DNA from: Brachionus plicatilis
Lineage: Eukaryota; Rotifera; Eurotatoria; Ploima; Brachionidae
Direction of reading: 5' to 3'
Assembly (NCBI GenBank): GCA_010279815.1
Contig: QEOQ01000359.1
Coordinates: forward strand, 1,067,221 to 1,131,220
DNA: 64,000 nt
Below the pieces are notes generated by a model, which was not told where the DNA came from, made no database searches, and was given only the letters and a program-made list of their open reading frames with translations. A program made the position numbers and the translations under genes. The number at the start of each line of letters is the position of its first letter. Positions within the stretch are counted from its first letter, which is position 1. Below, piece after piece: positions 58,101 to 64,000 of this stretch.

Positions 58101-60324
58101 GGTCTTTCAGGTGCTCTTTGCGGTAGAAGCCCTTGCCGCACTCGGCACACTTGTACAACGGATGGTTGACATGTTTGGCCTCGTGCTGCTTGAGCTTGTC
58201 CTTGCGGGCGAACGTCATCTCGCAGTGGTTGCACTTGAACGGACGCTTGTCGCTGTGGCGCGTCAATGCGTGCCGCTTCAGGTGAAACGACGTCTTGAAC
58301 GTCTCGCCGCATTTGTCGCACGACTTGTGCTTGTGGGAGTCGTGAGTGGCCACGTGTTGTGACAATTCTTTGCGCGTTTTGAACGACAAATTGCAGTAGG
58401 TGCACATGAACAGCTTCAGATCATTTGGACTGTGGGTGGCCAGGTGGTTGTGCAGCGAGTTTCTGGTCGCGAACTCTTGTCTGCACGTCGGACATGTGAA
58501 CTCGCTCTTGGTCATTTTGTTGTCGTGGACGGCCGGCTCGCCCATTGGACCACTGTGCGCCATCTCCACCAATTTTCTGCTCCGACTCGCACCACTCTTT
58601 TTGCCAAGGCTGGTCTTGTAGTGGAAATTTTTCATGTGTATTCGGAGCGTATTCTTGTTGGCAAACTTGACTCGGCACTTGGAGCAAACTATGTTTTTTT
58701 GCATGTGCACCTTGGAGTGATCCATGAAGGCGTCGATAGAGTCAAATTGTTGATTACAATCAATTGTATTGGCACATTTAAACACTGGCTTTAGATGGTG
58801 CGCGTCTTTTTTGTGTTTGGTCAAAATTTTCATGGATTTAAAAAATATTGAGCATTCGACACACTCGTGGCAATAGAGAATGGAGTGTTTGGTGCGATGC
58901 TCGGGCACTGGGTCCTCGGAGAGGCCGGCCTGCACGCCACCATCGTCCTCTATCCAAACTTGGTGCGTTCTGAGGTGACGCTCGAGCTGAATCTTGGCAA
59001 AAAAGCTCTTCTCACACACAGGACAATCGATCAGCTTTTCGCCTTTTTCATTGATGCCATGCTGAATTTGCAAATGGCGCTGAAAAGACTTGGCCAAATT
59101 GAAAGTGTGGGTGACGCCCGGCGCTGTGCACATGGCATGGTTGTGGACTGCACGGAACACTTTTTTGCATATGAAGCAAACTTTTGTGCTGGGATCATTG
59201 GTGGAGAGCAGGTTGGCCGAGTGGTAGTCGATGAGGACTCGGGAGCGGGCTCGCCGCGTCTTCGCCATCACCAAATTGGTCTTGTCTATTTCGGCTTTGA
59301 GCTCTTGCTTCTGCGCTTCTGTCAGGTTTTTGTGCATTATTTGCACGTGGGTCTGCAGGTCTCGGACCCGCTTGAACTTGCGCGAGCACACCACGCACAG
59401 ATACTTTCTTTCGTGCACCACGGACTCGGCAACTGCGCGCAATTTGTTCGCGCCGCTCAGCCGGTCCACGCTGCCCTGGCCCTTGGCCACGCTGTCTATG
59501 ACATCGGCTATGTTGTCGCTGTTCGACGGGTCCAGGCTGATCATTTGGCTGAGGTCGGCAAATGTTTGGCTTTTGTTGCGCGGCTTCCGCTTGCCACTGT
59601 GCACATTGAAGTGGTGACAGCTGAGCTTGTAGCGATTGAGGAACACTTGACCACACGTTTTGCACACAAAGTACGTGTCCATGTTGAATGTTGGATGCGA
59701 TTTGCTGCAGTGGTCAACTAGATCTTGGTATTTGTCGAAAAAAAGCGAGTTGTCCAGATTTTTGCTGACCAAATTTTGGATCGAGATTTCCTGGTCCAAC
59801 TCGTGGCTGATCAGCACCGAGCCTGTTGACGGCTCGATTTGGCACAGTGGACAAGGGTACTGGCCGATTCGCTGCGGCGTTATGTGCACGTGAAGCTTGA
59901 GACAGTCGTTCAAGTCCTTGTAGGTGCCCAGCTGCAAGTGGTCTTTGTTGGAGGTCAGATGGCGCTTCAGCTTCCATTCGTCTTTGAACTTTTTCAGACA
60001 GTCCGGATAGGGACACTGCATGAGGTCGATTTTGTGCTCGGTGAGCATGTGCTCGATGATGTGGGCCTTGAATTTGGTCAAGTGAAGACAGTAGTTGCAT
60101 TTGTAGTTGAATTTGGTCGGGCTGTTTTTCTTTGGCACGCTTTCTTCCGGACCATGCTCCAAATTGGTTGATCCGGCCTGCGCAGACATGTGCTCGTGGT
60201 TTTGCTCGAGTGGGTTCGAATTTAGAAATTCGGCTATTAGCATGTCATTTTGAAATATGGTGCTGTACTGGACCATTTCGTCTTTGTTCTGAATCAATAT
60301 CAGACCCGATTTATCTTGGTTCAC
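50269..60324 (-). CDS. Large C2H2 zinc-finger protein with a 6.6-kb transposon-filled intron
   Basis: Two exons are recognised: 60324-57592 and 50952-50269. The first ends SIFDKLNSNQ at a CAG|GTCAGT donor; the second begins VVVNQETKSQAEDRPGEK after TAAAATAG. Both are phase 0, giving about 1140 residues. I count some 18-19 C2H2 fingers, several irregular. Regular ones include YLCVVCSRKFKRVRDLQTHV, FTCPTCRQEFATRNSLHNHL, FKCNHCEMTFARKDKLKQHE and YKCAECGKGFYRKEHLKDHE, with three more in the second exon (FKCATCSKAFFYESQLNKHI, FACSLCNKEFSTRANAKYHI, FSCPICQKLFKNKSHAQRHI). The tail is Asn/Ser/Gln-rich. This fits a nuclear DNA-binding regulator of unknown targets; no orthologue is recognised. The frame stays open upstream of 60324 where the codon is GTG, and an acceptor-like AATTCAAG occurs near 60345, so a 5' exon is probably missing; the first in-frame ATG is at 60274-60276. 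Exon 1 is much more GC-rich than its surroundings. Confidence 0.8.
52024..52225. repeat. 130-bp direct duplication bracketing an (AAT)n/(ATT)n tract
   Basis: A block of about 70 bases starting AATTTACAATCAAGATTTT at 52024 recurs at 52154 with a single base change seen near its end (GGAAACTC versus GGAAATTC). Between the two lies AATAATAAT..., switching at about 52120 to ATTATTATT..., which forms a perfect snap-back palindrome. Replication slippage at the hairpin probably made the duplication. Confidence 0.9.
52361..52600. mobile_element. pogo/Tigger-like element end with ATAACGAA subterminal repeats
   Basis: CAGTCGATCCTCCGTATAAC opens a stretch with about seven spaced copies of ATAACGAA-like octamers (for example GTATAACGAAC, ATATAACGAAC, TATAACGAAAT and GTATAACGAAC). 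CAGTCGA..CTCC..ATAACGAA ends occur in pogo/Tigger transposons. No convincing opposite end is found nearby, so this is a fragment or solo end. Confidence 0.5.
53491..54780. mobile_element. Inverted-repeat element with TGATCA-rich ends
   Basis: The left end, TCGACTTTGTGATCAAGTGT then TCACAAAA, is matched by the right end reverse-complemented, TCGACTTTGTGATCAGGTGT then TCACAAAA. The arms share a further CCAGAATGTGATCA block about 50 bases in. Many TGATCA palindromes sit near both ends. The interior holds a decayed minus-strand zinc-finger frame (VACSICGEFMKNEKDV, stop, LHISKKHK) near 53700-53800 and, at 54400-54437, a right end of another TACAGTGGTG-type element, so insertions are nested. The target duplication is not clear. 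Confidence 0.6.
55173..57280. mobile_element. TA-flanked element with long inverted repeats, right arm interrupted
   Basis: The ends CAGTGGTGTTACGATATCTG and its reverse complement at 57261-57280 are bordered by TA (55171-55172 and 57281-57282). The left arm runs on to about 55533 and includes many TTTACGTAAATTT-type motifs and AATGGTTCCACCATCCACCT. Its inner part pairs with 56293-56355 and its outer part with about 57040-57280, so the right arm is split by an insertion of roughly 0.7 kb. No transposase frame is inside. Confidence 0.8.
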
Positions 60325-60431
60325 ATCATAACTTGTTTTTACTTGAATTTTTAATAAAAAAAATTTTTTAATGGTAATCTGGCCAAAAGGGCTTATGGGT
60401 TAATAGGGTGACCGAATTTGAAAACCCACTA

Positions 60432-61365
60432 ACGGGTGTTCAATAATAAATGACCGTTTTTGTTTAATAGAAAAAAAATGTGTTCCAGTCGGTCAAAATG
60501 GCTGAAATTTTATACACATAAACTAACACCTTTCTTGTTTAAGAAATGGGTGTTATTAACTTTCCACCTCTAGTTAAACGGGAACGGTGCCAAATCACCT
60601 AAACCTACTTTTGACCAAAAATGTCCTCGAAGGTTTGAATTTTACCAATTTTTGATATACACATATTCTGATGTGAAATTTTAAGCTGATTAAAATGAGC
60701 CATAAATCATTTCTCTATCATGTTCCGTTCGAAAAATATCCTTAAAAAACCCCCAAAAAATGACCAATTTGTAAAATTCTAAAAAAATGCTGTTTTTGAT
60801 TCTTTTTGCTATAACTTTCTAAAGAAACATTCGATCCAAATAAAATTTTACACAATCATAGATGAATAAATAAGCTTTAAATAAACATATTAAATTTGTA
60901 GGTATCACTTTTGGTTTGACCAAGGAGTTATGAATGGACCAAAATTTGGTATCTCATTTTTATGAATGTATTGATCTAAAAGCTTAAAGTAAAATATCTA
61001 AAAAGTATACTTAAATGAAAGCTAAATAAATCTAGTTTCTAAAAATATATATTAAGGATATTTTTCGAACGGAACATGATAGAGAAATGATTTATGGCTC
61101 ATTTTAATCAGCTTAAAATTTCACATCAGAATATGTGTATATCAAAAATTGGTAAAATTCAAACCTTCGAGGACATTTTTGGTCAAAAGTAGGTTTAGGT
61201 GATTTGGCACCGTTCCCGTTTAACTAGAGGTGGAAAGTTAATAACACCCATTTCTTAAACAAGAAAGGTGTTAGTTTATGTGTATAAAATTTCAGCCATT
61301 TTGACCGACTGGAACACATTTTTTTTCTATTAAACAAAAACGGTCATTTATTATTGAACACCCGT
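60432..61365. mobile_element. Fold-back element with inverted repeats of about 314 bp
   Basis: The left arm 60432-60745 (ACGGGTGTTCAATAATAAAT...) and right arm 61052-61365 are equal in length and match along the whole compared length. Shared blocks include GTTCCAGTCGGTCAAAATGG, CCTCTAGTTAAACGGGAACG and TCTATCATGTTCCGTTCGAA. TA lies on both sides (60430-60431 and 61366-61367). The central 306 bp has no coding sense. It sits immediately upstream of the first recognised exon of the zinc-finger gene. Confidence 0.9.
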
Positions 61366-61867
61366 TATATCTCCTCCATTTTTAAAACTGCTTCCTAAAA
61401 AAATATCTTAATATGTAGAACTCGAGGAGAGGAATCGAATGATATGTGTGATATATTTTTTAAAAAAATTCGTAACATGCTTTTTTTTCTCTTAAAGTTC
61501 GACTACGTCTAAAAAGGTGAAAAACTCTCGATTTAGTAATTCGGGAAAAGGGTGTTTTAAGGTCCTAGGTAATACTTAAGCTCTTACCTATTTCGGCTGT
61601 TAGATTCAGCACAGGTTAAAGTATCTAAGAGAATTTTTTCAGAATTTTAGGTTATGTCCTTAAAAGGGCTTAAAGGGCCGATTGGTCCGAAAAATCACCT
61701 AATTAGTCCAAATAATATTTCATTTAAATGCAGTGACACTATTTTTTATAATTAAAAAATATTGTAAAATTATATTCTCTCTCTCACTCTCAATTTTTTT
61801 TTTTTTTAAAACCAAGTTTTTATTTCAAACATAAAAAAAAGCAAATTGTTTAAAAATAAGCTAAAAA
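61366..61867. other. Non-coding spacer, possibly inside a larger element
   Basis: No exon is seen. It contains a (TC)n-like stretch near 61780 and poly(T). It may be the untranslated leader of the broken AT-hook/PHD-like frame that follows. Confidence 0.35.
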
Positions 61868-62230
61868 TGTCACAGAACAAAGAAATCCAATCTAAAAAAA
61901 AAATTTATACTGTTCAAAATCTAAAAGACGCAATCAGTGAAGCTAAATAAGAACAAGAAGAGGCCAAAAAAGCTAAAAAAGGAACTGGAAGAGGAAGAGG
62001 ACGACCACGAAAGCTTGTTGAAAGCAAATTAACACCAGATTAAAATGATAACTTATCAGAATCCGAAATATTGTGTAGCTCATGTGTAACAAAGATGGCT
62101 GAGAAGAAAGAGAACACGTCAAAATGGTTATCTTGTGAAGAGCGCAAAATTGGGTTTGTTTAAGTTGTTTGCCAAAAGAATTAAAAAAAAAACAAAAAAA
62201 GAATTTTTATGTGATGATTGTAAAGATTAA
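61868..62230 (+). pseudogene. Broken AT-hook plus zinc-binding (PHD-like) coding sequence
   Basis: From ATG at 61868 the frame reads MSQNKEIQSKKKIYTVQNLK, then DAISEAK, a TAA stop, and EQEEAKKAKKGTGRGRGRPR followed by KLVESKLTPD. GRGRGRPRK is an AT-hook. After another stop comes NLSESEILCSSCVTKMAEKK, then TSKWLSCEE. Shifted frames give WVCLSCLPKELKKK and EFLCDDCKD. The spaced C..C, W..C, C..C and C..C pairs resemble a PHD-type zinc finger near a natural protein end. Three stops or shifts make it a pseudogene. It may be a decayed transposon-encoded protein, since it lies among inverted-repeat elements. Confidence 0.6.
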
Positions 62231-62343
62231 ATCTTCCTTTTATTAGACTTCTTTAAAACTCACTCTTGTTTTGTTTCGAATAAATTAAATTAAACGAGTT
62301 AAATAATTTTATTAGAAAATTCAAAAATTTTCTTCCTATATAG

Positions 62344-62592
62344 GCAAAATGGGTTAAAAGGGTTAATATTTTGTTTTTGGGGTTAAATTTCTGGGCAATT
62401 ATATACAATTTTAGTGGTAACCTAGTTAACCCTTTTGACCCTTTTGAGCCTCACATAATTAACCGCCGAGCTAAAGGAGTTATTCAAAAATTTCGGAAAA
62501 ATTGGGTGACCATTTTTGAAGTTTTTGAACAAAATGGGTGCGAAATAATCAATAAAATAAATATGGTCACCCGGTTAGACTAGGTTACCATA
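62344..62592. repeat. Inverted-repeat-rich segment with GGTTAACCC-like blocks
   Basis: GGGTTAAAAGGGTTAA near 62350 faces AGTTAACCCTTTTGACCC near 62423 as an imperfect hairpin. Further right, GGTCACCCGG and GGTTACCAT (62564-62592) mirror ATGGTAATCTGG and GGGTGACC at 60371-60414. The second pairing suggests these are the two ends of a decayed element of about 2.2 kb that encloses the fold-back element at 60432 and the AT-hook/PHD-like pseudogene. Confidence 0.4.
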
Positions 62593-62658
62593 AGAATTTT
62601 TTTAACTTAAATATTAAAAAAAGTAGCATTGATTGTCTATTAAGTTTTTTGATTTTTA

Positions 62659-62971
62659 CAGTGGTTCTTGAAAAAGTGAAACGTTCCGTTCCTAATAGAG
62701 GAACGGAATGGAGGTGCATTCTTAGAAAAAGCATTCCTATTCCATTCCAGTTCCTTTCTTTTACCATTTCATTCGAACCGTTCCATCCAATCCATTCCGT
62801 TCCAACCATTCCATTTTTCCAAGCATTCCAAAGGATGGAACGGATGGAATGGTAATGGAAAGGAACGGAATGGAATTGAACGGAAATGGAATTGGAATGC
62901 TTTTCTAAGAATTCGTCTCCATTCCGTTCCTCTTTTAGGAACCGAACTTTTCACTTTTGCAAGAACCACTG
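62659..62971. mobile_element. MITE of about 313 bp, Tc1/mariner-like ends
   Basis: The left end CAGTGGTTCTTGAAAAAGTG pairs with the right end (reverse-complemented CAGTGGTTCTTGCAAAAGTG). Pairing continues through GGAACGGAATGGAG and TTCTTAGAAAA for roughly 90 bp. TA borders both ends (62657-62658 and 62972-62973). The interior is rich in GGAATGG/CCATTCC runs, which give spurious repetitive frames on both strands. Confidence 0.85.
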
Positions 62972-62973
62972 TA

Positions 62974-64000
62974 TATAATTTAATTTAATATTTTATTTTT
63001 TTCGTTTTCCAAATAAGTCAAAATAGCAAAAAATCTGAAAATTAAAACTTAAAAATTTGTCTTAAAAATTAAATAATAAAATTAAATATAAAATTAAATA
63101 TTTTGAAATTTTTAAAAAATTCAATATAGTAGGTCATACAAATTAAACAAAAGTAAAAAATTCTGTTTTCATAAATATTTATAACATTGTATCTGTAGCT
63201 TTTTTTGAAGCAAAAAAATTTTTCATAAATATAAGTAAGTAAGAAACAATTTAAAAAAATATATTTGAAACATAAAAAAAATAAAAAAATACAATTTTTT
63301 TGTACAAACCTGAATTGAATCAAAAATAGTAACATTAAACTTCGAGTATTTTCAGTTATATGAAAAGAGAGACAAGTAATCAACTTATTTGGACTTACAA
63401 TAGTGTTCACTTATTTTGAAAAGATAACTTTTATTTTTTTTTAATTACAGCTAAACAAAGTATTACACAATTTAAAGACATAATAATTAAATCAAAAAGT
63501 TTTTAAATTATAACTTTTGAATACTGTGAGTCTTTTTGGAACATTTTTTAAAAATCATTGTTTTCATATTGCAAAATATAAAAATCTTCCTGATTTATTT
63601 AAAGATTTCTTTTAAAAAATCTTAAATTTAAAAAAAAAAATTTTCTTAATTATTATTATAAGTTTGTAAAATTTATTTTGGATTATTTATCAGAAGGAAA
63701 TTAAGAAAGGGAAAAAGGGAAAATTTACAAAAGTGAAAATTTTTATATTCTGAACTAAATTATATTCATACAATATTTTTTTTTTATTTTTAGATTTTTG
63801 TTTATTCTGTTTTATATTTATCCTAAATGAACGCTCTTTTTTATATACAAAAAAAACCACTTCCTTTATTTAAAAAAAAAATATAATTAAAAAATTTGTG
63901 ATTTGAAAGGCTTTCTAAAAATGATCGCAAAAGATAACCTTGTAATGCATGAATCTTTAATTAATAATAGCATACTCGAATTATTAAAAAAATTTTTTTC
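62974..64000. other. AT-rich region to the window end
   Basis: No exon is convincingly supported. If the zinc-finger gene has a 5' exon it may lie here or beyond the window, but no candidate with a clear start and donor was found. Confidence 0.35.

Noticed and set aside
57806..60171. Many open frames on the plus strand and other minus frames over the zinc-finger exon
   Set aside because: Shadow frames of the GC-rich zinc-finger coding sequence; none contains a domain or splice context.
62585..62969. Open frames on both strands with WNGM/FHPFH repeats
   Set aside because: They translate the GGAATGG-type repeats of the MITE at 62659-62971.
1..64000. CRISPR arrays, bacterial operons or phage genes
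   Set aside because: No spaced identical short repeats, no Shine-Dalgarno-led gene strings; spliced animal genes throughout.

Overview
The window is nuclear DNA from a small-genome metazoan with a very AT-rich, compact genome. The genes are animal genes (Six3/6 homeobox, CUL4, PRIM2, SOAT, ALDH6A1, JMJD8, METTL2). Most introns are only a few tens of bases long with GT..AG borders. Decayed non-LTR retroelements and many TA-flanked DNA transposons fill the spaces between genes. Composition, intron size and the style of the retroelement remnants suggest a monogonont rotifer such as Brachionus; this is inference, not a database match. One assembly gap of 312 N lies at 37102-37413.

Layout. 1-144: GC-rich minisatellite. 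558-1741 (-): METTL2 tRNA methyltransferase. 2400-3220 (+): LINE remnant. 3952-6695 (-): cullin-4. 7678-8931: a hAT element with 8-bp target duplication. 9545-10495: a long-TIR element with a zinc-finger remnant. 10868-11704 (+): JMJD8. 11961-15293 (-): sterol O-acyltransferase with several candidate first exons. 16406-16717: a MITE. 17599-19080 (-): an unrecognised proline-rich EF-hand protein. 21047-23442 (-): an unrecognised Ser/Asn-rich two-exon gene. 25465-26407: an essentially perfect fold-back element nested in a LINE remnant. About 27-36 kb: a gene desert with tRNA-derived SINE-like repeats near its end. 36254-36967 (+): intronless GC-rich Six3/6. 42905-44894 (-): PRIM2. 45131-47082 (-): ALDH6A1. 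50269-60324 (-): a large C2H2 zinc-finger gene whose roughly 6.6-kb intron is packed with transposons. 60.4-63 kb: further inverted-repeat elements and a broken AT-hook/PHD-like reading frame.

The genes do not form a pathway. They are a housekeeping set (tRNA modification, ubiquitin ligase scaffold, DNA priming, valine catabolism, sterol esterification) around one developmental regulator with long non-coding flanks. The most unusual feature is a set of TA-flanked elements with long terminal inverted repeats (roughly 150 to 360 bp per arm). Two of them enclose short coding fragments and may form one group of non-autonomous fold-back transposons that carry pieces of DNA-binding-type proteins.
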